Shown here: piece by piece, positions 1 to 8,208 of the stretch
How the letters are laid out: the number at the start of each line of letters is the position of its first letter
How positions within the stretch are numbered: position 1 is the first letter of the stretch
Assembly: GCF_004803465.1 (NCBI RefSeq)
Contig: NZ_SRSF01000003.1
Location: forward strand, 310,001 to 374,000
DNA from: Neolewinella litorea
GTDB taxonomy: Bacteria > Bacteroidota > Bacteroidia > Chitinophagales > Saprospiraceae
Length of the DNA: 64,000 nucleotides
Direction of reading: 5' to 3'
The notes under the pieces: model-generated
Databases searched by the model: none
What the model was told of the DNA's origin: nothing
The model's input: only the letters and a program-made list of their open reading frames with translations
Program-made: the position numbers and the translations under genes

Positions 1-122
1 CCCTGATCGAGGCGGAAAAGCTGCCCGTTTTCGTGCTGCCGCTGGAGGTTAAGTTCCTCTTCGGGGAGGGGGAGGCCTTCAACGAACTGGTGCGGGAATA
101 CCTGCTTAATTTCCGGGCCTGA
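1..122 (+). CDS. C-terminal fragment of an unidentified protein
   Basis: The last 39 codons of a gene that begins outside the window are open from position 3 to a TGA at 120-122. The peptide is rich in Leu, Glu and Phe, ending in ...EYLLNFRA, and shows no motif I recognise. The acyltransferase gene follows 62 bases later on the same strand, with a promoter-like TACTTTG at 158-164 between them, so the two are probably separate transcription units. No function is proposed. Confidence 0.6.
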   Translation, partial: LIEAEKLPVFVLPLEVKFLFGEGEAFNELVREYLLNFRA

Positions 123-184
123 TCCGGAAGAGCCACCCCCGCCCCCGCGGATTTTCCTACTTTGCAGCCCCTTACTCAACTGCT

Positions 185-1492
185 ATGTCCAAGCCCTTCT
201 TCTGGCTCCTCCACTTCCTGAGCCGCTGGATGCTGCGGATTTTTTATCCGTCGATGGAAACGGAGGGCGTAGCCTACGCCAATCATCCGGGTCCGACCCT
301 GCTCTGCGGCAACCACCCCAACACCCTGGCCGACCCCCTGATGGCGGGCATCCACCTGGACTATCAGACCTACTTCCTGGCCAATGCCGGCTTGTGGCTC
401 AATCCCGTGATGGCCTTCATCATCGACCCATTCTGCATTCCCGTGGCGCGCGCCAAGGACAAGGAGGCCGGGGCCGACAAGGGCAGTAAGGATGAGGTGT
501 TCAACCGCACCTTCCAGGCCCTGGAATCCGGCAAAATCATGTACATCGCCCCGGAGGCCTACTCCGAACTCGAGCGCAAGCTGCGCAAGATCAAGGCCGG
601 CGCCGCCAGTCTGGCCCTGGAAGCCGAATCGCGCAACAACTGGCAACTCGGCGTAACCCTGCAGCCCGTGGGCATCAACTACGAAAGCCCCACCAGCCCC
701 TTCAGCCGGGCCTTTACCCGTTACGGCGAGCCGATCGTGGCCGCGGAATGGCGGGAGGCCTACGAGAAGAGCCCCATGCGGGCCGTGCGCGGACTCACCA
801 ATCTGCTCAGCGAACGGATGCAGGACCTGCTCATCCATACCCGCGACAAGTCCGAAGAACGGTGCCTGCGCCGGATCGAGCGCAGCGTGCAGGCCGATCA
901 GCCCCTGCGCGTCTCGGCCCACCACTTCCGCACCAAAGCCATTCTGGAGTGGCTACGCGGTATACCCGAAGAAGAGCGTGCGGAACTGTGTGCGCTGGCT
1001 ACCGAATACGATGAGCTGCTCAGGCAGACGGGGCGGTCGGACCTCGCCTTCAGTGCGCACCCGCGGCGCAATTACTCGCCCGGACTGATCCTGGCGCTGC
1101 CCCTGTTCCTTTACGGCTGGCTCAATCACCTGCCGTGGATCCTTGCCATCCAGGCGGCGTGGAAGGCCCTGGGCGTAGACCGGGGTTATAAGGCCACGGT
1201 ACTGACCCTCGGTTCCTGGATCCTCCTGCCCATCTTCTACCTCCTGCAAACCCTCCTGTTCAACTGGATCTACCCCGGGGGGATCGGCTGGCTGTACCTG
1301 CTCAGCTTGCCCGTATCGGGACTGTTCGCCCTCCGGTACTGGGTTACCTACCGTCCCTTCTGGGCCGCCCGCTTCGGGGGCGATCGCAGCGCGGACGGGC
1401 GTCTGCAGAATTTGCGGGATTCACTCATGGGCCGGTTGCCGGAGTGGGAGGCTTCTATGTCCTCCCCCACTTCCCGGGCCACGATGTCGTAA
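185..1492 (+). CDS. PlsC-type acyltransferase with C-terminal membrane segments
   Basis: This is a lysophospholipid acyltransferase-like protein of 435 residues. The catalytic H-x4-D motif is seen as GNHPNTLADPL at about residues 42-52, and a second acyltransferase block as YIAPEAYSE at about 120-128. The family transfers acyl chains to glycerol-phosphate or related lipids at the inner face of the membrane. The C-terminal third (about 300-390) holds several hydrophobic stretches, longer than plain PlsC (about 240 residues); this two-part form is common in Bacteroidetes. The Ca2+/Na+ exchanger starts 3 bases after its stop, so they are probably cotranscribed. The acyl acceptor cannot be read from the sequence. 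Confidence 0.85.
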   Translation: MSKPFFWLLHFLSRWMLRIFYPSMETEGVAYANHPGPTLLCGNHPNTLADPLMAGIHLDYQTYFLANAGLWLNPVMAFIIDPFCIPVARAKDKEAGADKGSKDEVFNRTFQALESGKIMYIAPEAYSELERKLRKIKAGAASLALEAESRNNWQLGVTLQPVGINYESPTSPFSRAFTRYGEPIVAAEWREAYEKSPMRAVRGLTNLLSERMQDLLIHTRDKSEERCLRRIERSVQADQPLRVSAHHFRTKAILEWLRGIPEEERAELCALATEYDELLRQTGRSDLAFSAHPRRNYSPGLILALPLFLYGWLNHLPWILAIQAAWKALGVDRGYKATVLTLGSWILLPIFYLLQTLLFNWIYPGGIGWLYLLSLPVSGLFALRYWVTYRPFWAARFGGDRSADGRLQNLRDSLMGRLPEWEASMSSPTSRATMS

Positions 1493-1495
1493 TCC

Positions 1496-2425
1496 ATGGA
1501 ATTAGGCATTCAGATCCTCATTTTCGTCGTTGCGATCGCGGTACTGCTGTGGTCTAGCGACCGCTTCGTGGAATCGGCCGAACGCATCGGACTGTCTCTG
1601 GGCATCAGCCCCTTCATCATCGGTGTGACGATCGTGGCCTTCGGCACCTCTCTGCCGGAGCTGGCTACCAGCATCGTATCGGTGCTGGAGGGGGCCAGCC
1701 AGATCGTGGTAGGAAACGTGGTCGGCTCCAACATCACGAACATCGCCCTGGTGTTGGGGCTCACGGCGGTGGTGGTACGTAACATCGACCTCGAGTACAA
1801 CCTGTGGCACATCGACATCCCCTTCCTCTGGGGCAGTGCCTTCTTGCTTTACTTCGCCGTGATGGACGGCAGCTTGTCCTACTTCGAGTGCTTCCTCTTC
1901 CTGGGCGGTATCGTCATCTTTTTGGGTTACAGTCTGAAGGATCAGGACCGACCGGACAAGGAGGACCGGCCCCCGGCGGGCGTCAAAGACTACCTGCTCA
2001 TGCTGCTGGGCGGGGCCCTGGTCAGTGTCTCGGCTACCTATGTGATATCCTCGATTACGACGATCAGCGCGATGCTGGACATCGCTCCCGCGGTCATCGC
2101 CTTGTCGGCCGTGGCCGTAGGTACCAGCCTCCCTGAAGTGGCGGTAAGTCTGGCGGCGGCCCGCAAGGGCAAGGCGTCGATCGCCGTAGGCAATGCCCTG
2201 GGCTCCAACATTTTCAATACATTCATCGTCATGGCCATTCCACGGTTTTTCGGGGAGTTGGTCATTCCGGACAACATAATCGACGTCTACCTTCCGCTCA
2301 TGATCGTCATGACAATTCTACTGGGCGTGATGAGCAACAATCGCAAGATCACCCGGTGGGAAGGCTACGTTTTACTTTTGTTTTACGCTTGGTACTTCTC
2401 GGCGATAATCCAGGAGGCGGGGTAG
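1496..2425 (+). CDS. Calcium/sodium antiporter, CaCA family (YrbG-like)
   Basis: This inner-membrane cation exchanger has 309 residues and about ten hydrophobic segments. The two inverted alpha repeats that define the CaCA superfamily are clear: GTSLPELATSI followed by GNVVGSNITNIALVLG near residues 51-85, and GTSLPEVAVSL followed by GNALGSNIFN near residues 203-235. Acidic residues within these repeats bind the transported cations in the family. It is a compact prokaryotic form without a large cytosolic loop, and follows the acyltransferase by 3 bases. Ca2+ versus other cations cannot be decided from the sequence. Confidence 0.9.
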   Translation: MELGIQILIFVVAIAVLLWSSDRFVESAERIGLSLGISPFIIGVTIVAFGTSLPELATSIVSVLEGASQIVVGNVVGSNITNIALVLGLTAVVVRNIDLEYNLWHIDIPFLWGSAFLLYFAVMDGSLSYFECFLFLGGIVIFLGYSLKDQDRPDKEDRPPAGVKDYLLMLLGGALVSVSATYVISSITTISAMLDIAPAVIALSAVAVGTSLPEVAVSLAAARKGKASIAVGNALGSNIFNTFIVMAIPRFFGELVIPDNIIDVYLPLMIVMTILLGVMSNNRKITRWEGYVLLLFYAWYFSAIIQEAG

Positions 2426-2578
2426 GTGGTTCATAATGTTGTTACGGTAGTATCTCAGCACGATTGTTTTCCAGTATGGTAGTGCGGCTATGGCTACGGT
2501 CCTGGCGTTATCGTGGTTCGGTGCTTGCGTGGGCAGGTAATTCTACTCCCGTGTGACAGAATCGTTTTTACCGTAATT

Positions 2579-2586
2579 TATCTTTG
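2579..2586 (+). promoter_or_regulatory. Bacteroidetes -7 promoter box of hemA
   Basis: TATCTTTG matches the Bacteroidetes -7 consensus TAnnTTTG. Its final G is the first base of the GTG at 2586, so that GTG is very unlikely to be the start codon. The ATG at 2607 lies 20 bases downstream and is preferred. Confidence 0.7.
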
Positions 2587-2606
2587 TGGCCGTTTCGACC
2601 CCATCT

Positions 2607-3818
2607 ATGCTGCAGCATTTTCACATTCTTACGCTTACCCACCGCAATGCCAAACTCAAGGAGATCGGCGAGCTGGTTGCCGCGTTTGAAGGGCAGGACC
2701 AACTACGCGATCGTCTTGTCCGCCTGAAGGACGAAGGAATGGTAAACGAGGTCTTTTACGCCTCCACCTGCAACCGTCTGCTGTTGCTCTTTACTTCGGA
2801 CCAGGTCGTTGATGATGCATTCAAGCAAAATCTGCTGGCCGAGCCCATTGCCGGCCTGAGTCATCTGCGGCACCTGTCGGGCCTGCGCGCTATCAAGCAC
2901 CTTTATGAAGTGGCCGGTTCCATCGATTCACTGGTGGTCGGCGAGCGGCAGATCCTGGGGCAGCTCCGCGAATGCCAGGAGCGCTGCCGCGAATGGAGCC
3001 TCATCGGGGACGACCTGCGCATCATTACAAACCAGGCCGTACTGGCCGCCAAGGATATTTACGCCAATACCCGCATTGGAGAAAAGTCGGTTTCCGTCGT
3101 TTCGCTTTCCATGCAGGAATTGCAGCGGCACGCCCCCAGCCGCAAGTCGCGCATCCTGCTCGTGGGGGCGGGGCAGACCAACGTGCTGGTCACCAAGTTT
3201 CTGCGCAAGCAGGGTTACGATAATGTGACCGTCGCCAACCGCACCCCCGCCCGGGCCCGTCAACTGGCGGCCGGCTTTGCGAACGGAAGTGCCCTGGCCT
3301 TTGATGAACTGGACACCTACACGGGGGGCTTCGACGTACTGTTTGTCTGTACCGCTGCCTCTACGGCTACCATCACGCCCGAGCGCTTCTCCGCCTTACT
3401 GGCCGGCGAATCGCCCGCCGGAAAGATCGTGGTGGACCTGGGCGTACCCGCAGACGTAGCGGAAGAGACCGTGCAAGGCTCCGATTTCACCTACATCTCC
3501 ATCGAGCACCTACGCAGCCTGGCGGAGCAGAATATGGATTTCCGCCGCCGCGAGATCGAGGTAGCTCAGTCGATCATCGCCCGCCACCTGACCGAAACCG
3601 AAACCCTTTACCAGACCCGCCTCATCGAGCGCGCCATGTCTGAGGTACCCCAGCGCATCAAGGAAGTGCGCCATACGGCGGTCAACAAGATCTTCCGCAA
3701 GGAACTCGCCGATCTCGATCCCGAGACCCGCGAACTCATGGACCGCATGATGACCTACATGGAAAAGCGCTGCATCGGTATTCCCATGCAGGTGGCCCGT
3801 GAGGCGGTGGTGCGGTGA
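2607..3818 (+). CDS. hemA: Glutamyl-tRNA reductase
   Basis: HemA reduces glutamyl-tRNA(Glu) with NADPH to glutamate-1-semialdehyde, the first committed step of tetrapyrrole synthesis by the C5 pathway. The protein has 403 residues from this ATG. The catalytic cysteine lies in YASTCNR (Cys about 55), followed by the conserved VVGERQILGQ stretch near 110-119. The NADPH domain has a glycine-rich LLVGAGQTN at about 185-193, and a helical dimerisation tail follows. The start was chosen because the upstream GTG at 2586 overlaps the -7 promoter box. It is alone in its operon: the next gene is convergent and ends 24 bases away. Confidence 0.95.
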   Translation: MLQHFHILTLTHRNAKLKEIGELVAAFEGQDQLRDRLVRLKDEGMVNEVFYASTCNRLLLLFTSDQVVDDAFKQNLLAEPIAGLSHLRHLSGLRAIKHLYEVAGSIDSLVVGERQILGQLRECQERCREWSLIGDDLRIITNQAVLAAKDIYANTRIGEKSVSVVSLSMQELQRHAPSRKSRILLVGAGQTNVLVTKFLRKQGYDNVTVANRTPARARQLAAGFANGSALAFDELDTYTGGFDVLFVCTAASTATITPERFSALLAGESPAGKIVVDLGVPADVAEETVQGSDFTYISIEHLRSLAEQNMDFRRREIEVAQSIIARHLTETETLYQTRLIERAMSEVPQRIKEVRHTAVNKIFRKELADLDPETRELMDRMMTYMEKRCIGIPMQVAREAVVR

Positions 3819-3841
3819 ATGCCAATAGTAACGATTAAAGG

Positions 3842-4921
3842 CTATAGGTACGGTGACAAAGAAGATTTTGTTGCTTCTAAATAGGCTCTGCCCCACCGCT
3901 GACAAGGTTCTAGATGATTGCCTTCGGCCCACTCGTTCCAAGCGTTGATAAATACAAAGTTTTCTTGTTCCGAAAAAGGTTCAAAGTTACTGATCACCTG
4001 TGTGAGATAGGACTCGTATTTCATTGGGGTAGATCCATAAAAAATCGTTGCACTGCTCTTTCGTCTAGCGCTGTTGTCCCACATCGGAAAAACTGAAGGA
4101 TAACTTTTGAAAGGGGATTTGGGCGACGACAACATCTTTACTACGTAATCCTGGTAATCAACTACCCTGTTTTCACTAAATACGGAAGAACGGATGCTCA
4201 ACTTGTGAAGTAACCTTTTAGTTAGCGATCCCTTATCCCGAACAACCTTTTTCCAATTAGGCTGAAATTCAATCATAGCATCGAAACCAAAGCTTTCGGG
4301 GTCAACAAGAGTGGTGCTTTTGTCAACAAATAGCAAATAGATTTCACCTATTCCAAGGTCCCGGCACTGTTGCCTCCATACTTCAACCGTCTTTTTGATG
4401 TTAGGAATGAGTTCGATTCGATACACTACGTATAAAGGCTTACCGTCGACTCTGATGTATCGGTTATCATCGAAGAAGCGTTGTAAGTACTGGAAATGAC
4501 GTTTATCGTCCTCTAATGAATATTGCTGTTGAATCAGGATGTCATCGTCTTGTCCATCCCATCGTCTTGTCCAATTTTCGTTCGCCCAGCAAATGCAATA
4601 GTTTGCTTCGATGTCCTTCTTCTCTAAAAGGAGATTGAGGGGGGTCTCTAGAAGTGTTTTCCCCTGAAACCAGTAATGATAATAGCAAAAGCCGTGGATC
4701 CCATAATCCCGAGCTAACTGATGCTGCAAGCGAATGGTATCAACTAGTCGGAGATCATAGAAGCCTAAGTCTGCTGGTAGGTGAGGTTGGTAGTGCCCTG
4801 GAAATTTTGGCTTCGCTTTCACTACATTTATCCATTCAGTAAAGCCTTTCCCCCACCATTCATCATTCTCCGGAATTGGATGAAATTGTGGCAAGTGAAT
4901 AGCTAAAGGCCTAATCTTCAT
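3842..4921 (-). CDS. WbsX / GH99-like glycan-processing protein
   Basis: This 359-residue protein begins with the WbsX signature: IRPLAIHLPQFHPIPEND, then WWGKGFTEW and the GHYQPHLP block within the first 55 residues, and ends with the conserved WNEWAEGNHLEP. Family members occur in O-antigen and capsule loci and are related to GH99-like (endo-alpha-mannanase fold) domains; their exact reaction is mostly unproven. No signal peptide is visible. Base composition is odd: sampled lines are near 40% GC, whereas neighbours on both sides are near 60%, and codon choice differs accordingly. It stands alone without other polysaccharide genes. Recent acquisition is inferred. Confidence 0.85.
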   Translation of the reverse strand: MKIRPLAIHLPQFHPIPENDEWWGKGFTEWINVVKAKPKFPGHYQPHLPADLGFYDLRLVDTIRLQHQLARDYGIHGFCYYHYWFQGKTLLETPLNLLLEKKDIEANYCICWANENWTRRWDGQDDDILIQQQYSLEDDKRHFQYLQRFFDDNRYIRVDGKPLYVVYRIELIPNIKKTVEVWRQQCRDLGIGEIYLLFVDKSTTLVDPESFGFDAMIEFQPNWKKVVRDKGSLTKRLLHKLSIRSSVFSENRVVDYQDYVVKMLSSPKSPFKSYPSVFPMWDNSARRKSSATIFYGSTPMKYESYLTQVISNFEPFSEQENFVFINAWNEWAEGNHLEPCQRWGRAYLEATKSSLSPYL

Positions 4922-5135
4922 GGTAGTAAATGTGATCGTTTAATGGAACAGGGCGGTGTGAACTACGTACCTGGTTAACTGGGAAGAAGACTCATATATC
5001 ACTATTCTTTAATATACGTTGGGTTTCCGGTCGTTTGCGGATGTACGGTAAATCAAACCCTCACTTGTTGGAACAACGAACCCGTTGCGCAGTGTGACAA
5101 TTCAGTTTACCATTCCAACTCCAGATTTTTATCCC
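4922..5135. other. AT-rich intergenic stretch, no gene seen
   Basis: This 214-bp gap shares the low GC content of the adjoining WbsX gene and probably belongs to the same acquired segment. It must hold the WbsX promoter on the minus strand, but no convincing TAnnTTTG box was found. No transposase remnant or clear flanking repeat is visible. Confidence 0.4.
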
Positions 5136-6692
5136 TTACGCCATCTGCCGGTTCTCCGCAAACTGCCGACGGATGACCTCCTGCACGGAAACGCCCTCGA
5201 TCTTGGATTCCAGCCAGCTGGGGATGTCGAGGTAGGTGAAGGGACGGGTCTCGAATGGCTTCTTCGCAACCTCGTCGAGCCGTGCTTTTAGCTCAATAAA
5301 TTCGTCGCGCAGGTCTTCCTCCCGGATCCGGGGAATGCGCCGCAGGAAGCGGAAGATGATCTGCTGGATCTCCTGCAGATGCTCCACTTTGGAAAGGAAG
5401 CGGTAAACGCTTTTCACCTGGTACTCGACCAGCTGCACGTTGCCCATCTCGAAGTGGCAGATCAGGCTCAGGATACGGGCGTAGGCCTGGATGTCGGAGC
5501 GGTAGTTGGGGCTGCGTTGATTGATGATCAGGTTGAGGTAATCGATGGCCGTATCGTTGTCTCCGGCGCCGAAGTAAAGGCAGGCGATGCGATAATAGAA
5601 GACCATATGCCGGTGGTCGTCCCAGTTATAGCGGTTGTCCTCGATTACTTCCATGATCTGGGGCACCAGTCCGAGGCCTTCGCTGAAGGTGCCCTCCATG
5701 TAATGGCGGCGGATCTGGTGATCGAACTGGTAGAGGTGGTAAAGTCCGGCGACGTTCACATTGTTGGTCAGGTCGAACTGGTGTGGAAAAAGATCGAGTT
5801 TGTGCAGTTCGGCGATGAATTTGTCGTATCGCCACATGTTAAACAGGGTGGCCAGGTGGTTATGCAGCCCCTTCAGATAAAGTGGGGCATTGGCCTCGAT
5901 CATTTTCGGGTTCTCACGGAAGAGGTCGACCCAGCGCAGGGTATAGCGGTAGCACAGGGCGTATTCCTGGCGGATCAGGTGCATCCAGGTGTAGCTCTGG
6001 CAGTAGTAGATTTTGCCCCAGAAGTCCAGGTCTTCAAAGTCGGTGCCCGGCAGGTTATCGTGGAAGAACTTGCCCACCGCGGTGTATTCTTCCTCACTGC
6101 TTACCAGTCCGTCGGTGAGGTAGAGTCCGTACAGCCGCAGCGACAGGTTACTGAAGGCGTTGGTGGCGTCGATCTTGTGGGTGAGCACCTCGCACTCGCG
6201 GCTGAGCTGTTCGGCCCGGCCCTCCAAACTGCGGGTGATGTACTGGCCCTCGATCAGTTTCTCAAACTGCGCCGTTTCCAGGGCAATGGTGTGGGATTCG
6301 AGCTCGGTGGCCCGTTTTTTCGTCTTGTCTAGAATGTCGAGCGCCTGCCGGTAGAGGCCTTTATTGTAAAGGATGCGGGCGTAATCGAGGTTCTCCCGCA
6401 GGGTGATCTCGTCGTCTTTATTGCGGTTCAGCAGGCGGAGGCTGGTCAGCAGTTGTTTGTAGAGGTGCGCCTTGAGGTTGCTCAGCTGCGACTTTTTTAT
6501 ACCTTCGATCCGCTTAAGCAGGTATGCCTCGTCGTATTCGCCGGTGCGCTCGAGGATGTCGAAGAGCTGAAGGAAGAGGATTTCCGAGTTTGACTGCTGG
6601 TTGCGCTTGACGAAAAGGCGGAAGTGACGCTTCTCGGCGCGGTTCAGGGAAGCTACTAGTTTCAGTAAGTCGTCGGTCTTCTGCTTAGGCAT
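5136..6692 (-). CDS. Conserved all-helical protein of unknown function
   Basis: This is a 518-residue protein without signal peptide or membrane segments, so probably cytosolic. It opens with a basic helix pair (LNRAEKRHFRLFVKRN) and KSQLSNLKAHLYKQLL near 85-100, then runs as regular amphipathic helices with many Tyr, Leu and Arg residues. This resembles a TPR-like solenoid, but no clean TPR consensus could be aligned. Similar long helical proteins are common hypotheticals in this phylum. It is transcribed alone, divergent from leuA across a 200-bp spacer. A scaffolding role would be a guess, and no function is assigned. Confidence 0.75.
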   Translation of the reverse strand: MPKQKTDDLLKLVASLNRAEKRHFRLFVKRNQQSNSEILFLQLFDILERTGEYDEAYLLKRIEGIKKSQLSNLKAHLYKQLLTSLRLLNRNKDDEITLRENLDYARILYNKGLYRQALDILDKTKKRATELESHTIALETAQFEKLIEGQYITRSLEGRAEQLSRECEVLTHKIDATNAFSNLSLRLYGLYLTDGLVSSEEEYTAVGKFFHDNLPGTDFEDLDFWGKIYYCQSYTWMHLIRQEYALCYRYTLRWVDLFRENPKMIEANAPLYLKGLHNHLATLFNMWRYDKFIAELHKLDLFPHQFDLTNNVNVAGLYHLYQFDHQIRRHYMEGTFSEGLGLVPQIMEVIEDNRYNWDDHRHMVFYYRIACLYFGAGDNDTAIDYLNLIINQRSPNYRSDIQAYARILSLICHFEMGNVQLVEYQVKSVYRFLSKVEHLQEIQQIIFRFLRRIPRIREEDLRDEFIELKARLDEVAKKPFETRPFTYLDIPSWLESKIEGVSVQEVIRRQFAENRQMA

Positions 6693-6894
6693 TGTATAAA
6701 CTGTTTCAGTAAGTTACTGTAGGCCAGGGTATTGCAGAACAATCGCTCGGGCACCCACGTAACATTACGGTAGATTAAGTAAGGTCGCAGACCCCCGTTT
6801 CCGCCGGGGAAGCGTTATTTTTATGAGATCGACTACTTTCTGTTAGAATAGCCCTAAAGATATAATAAGCCCAATCAACTGCCCCGACTCAGGT

Positions 6895-8049
6895 ATGAAT
6901 ACGAACCAAGTACATATTTTCGACACCACCCTGCGCGACGGCGAGCAGGTCCCCGGCTGCAAGCTGGACACCAAACAGAAGGTCATCATCGCCAAACAGC
7001 TCGAACTGCTCGGGGTCGACGTGATTGAGGCCGGTTTCCCCGTCTCCAGCCCCGGCGATTTCAAATCCGTAGTTGAGATCGGCAAGACCGTCAAGGACGT
7101 GGTCGTCTGCGGCCTCACCCGCGCGGTCATGAACGACATCGACGTAGCTGCCGAAGCACTCAAATCCGCCGCCCGCCCGCGCATCCATACCGGTATCGGC
7201 GTCAGCGACAGCCACATCCAGTACAAACTGCGCACCACGCCCGACAAGATCATCGAGCGGGCCGTAGCGGCCGTGAAGCACGCCAAGACTTACGTGGAAG
7301 ATGTGGAATTCTACGCCGAAGATGCCGGCCGCGCCGACAATGAATTCCTGGCCCGCGTCATCCAGGCCGTGGTCGACGCCGGGGCTACCGTGCTGAATAT
7401 CCCCGACACCACCGGTTATTGCCTCCCGCAGGAATACGGCGAGAAGATCGCTTACCTCCGCGACAACGTCAACGGCATCCACAACTGCATTCTGAGTACC
7501 CACTGCCACAATGACCTCGGACTGGCTACCGCCAATTCCATTGCCGGTGCCCAGAATGGAGCCCGCCAGATCGAGTGCACCATCAACGGCATCGGTGAGC
7601 GCGCCGGCAATACCTCGCTGGAGGAAGTCGTTATGATCATGCGGCAGCACCCCGCCCTCGGCCTGTACACCAACGTCAACTCGAAACTGCTCCTCGAAAC
7701 CAGCCACATGGTCAGCGAGAGCATGGGCATGATGGTACAACCCAACAAGGCCATTGTCGGCGACAACGCATTCGCCCACAGCTCCGGCATCCACCAGGAC
7801 GGCGTGATCAAGCGGCGCGATACCTACGAGATCATCGACCCCGCGGAAGTGGGCGTGGACCAGTCAAAAATTGTGCTGACCGCCCGCAGCGGTCGCGCGG
7901 CCCTGGCCTACCGCTTCAAGAACCTCGGCTACAACCTCACCAAAGTTCAACTCGACGAGGTATACCAGGAGTTTCTAAGTATCGCCGACGCGAAGAAGGA
8001 AGTGGAAGACTCCGACCTCGAGCAACTGATGAAAGGCGTCGCGGCCTGA
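6895..8049 (+). CDS. leuA: 2-isopropylmalate synthase, short form
   Basis: LeuA condenses acetyl-CoA with 2-oxoisovalerate in the first step of leucine synthesis. The HMGL-like barrel is complete: [13 protein letters not shown] at 9-21, the metal-binding HCHND at 203-207 and NGIGERAGN at 231-239. The protein ends at residue 384, whereas the full-length enzyme has about 500-520 residues, so the C-terminal leucine-binding regulatory domain is absent. The ORF ends with an ordinary stop and the downstream bases show no broken remainder, so this is a natural short form. Homocitrate or citramalate synthase are alternatives, but the nearby leuCDB genes favour LeuA. Confidence 0.88.
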   Translation: MNTNQVHIFDTTLRDGEQVPGCKLDTKQKVIIAKQLELLGVDVIEAGFPVSSPGDFKSVVEIGKTVKDVVVCGLTRAVMNDIDVAAEALKSAARPRIHTGIGVSDSHIQYKLRTTPDKIIERAVAAVKHAKTYVEDVEFYAEDAGRADNEFLARVIQAVVDAGATVLNIPDTTGYCLPQEYGEKIAYLRDNVNGIHNCILSTHCHNDLGLATANSIAGAQNGARQIECTINGIGERAGNTSLEEVVMIMRQHPALGLYTNVNSKLLLETSHMVSESMGMMVQPNKAIVGDNAFAHSSGIHQDGVIKRRDTYEIIDPAEVGVDQSKIVLTARSGRAALAYRFKNLGYNLTKVQLDEVYQEFLSIADAKKEVEDSDLEQLMKGVAA

Positions 8050-8189
8050 CCTAATCCTCCAGCCTGGTAAGCGGGGCGGAGCCCAAGCACAAAGCCTGCT
8101 GGCAGATTAGCCAGTACATGCGGGTGCCGGGTACGGCCCGTAAAGCAAAGTAAGTTGGTACGGGTAACCGTGCGGATCGGGTAGTTCCC

Positions 8190-8197
8190 TATATTTG
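8190..8197 (+). promoter_or_regulatory. -7 promoter box for the dehydrogenase-cytochrome pair
   Basis: TATATTTG matches TAnnTTTG and sits 11 bases before the ATG at 8209. It suggests that the two inserted genes have their own promoter rather than relying on leuA. Confidence 0.6.
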
Positions 8198-8208
8198 GTA
8201 GGACCCCC

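Noticed and set aside
2586-2606. Upstream GTG start for hemA
   Set aside because: The GTG shares its first base with the TATCTTTG promoter box, so it would lie at or before the transcription start.
4922-5135. Insertion sequence remnant beside the WbsX gene
   Set aside because: The DNA is AT-rich, but no terminal inverted repeats or transposase fragments could be found by eye.
5379-6332. A 317-codon plus-strand frame, rich in Val and His
   Set aside because: It is antisense to the 518-residue helical protein and has the repetitive composition typical of a shadow frame.
6693-6894. Leucine attenuator or T-box upstream of leuA
   Set aside because: No Leu-rich leader peptide, no terminator/antiterminator pair and no T-box motif were seen in this 200-bp spacer.
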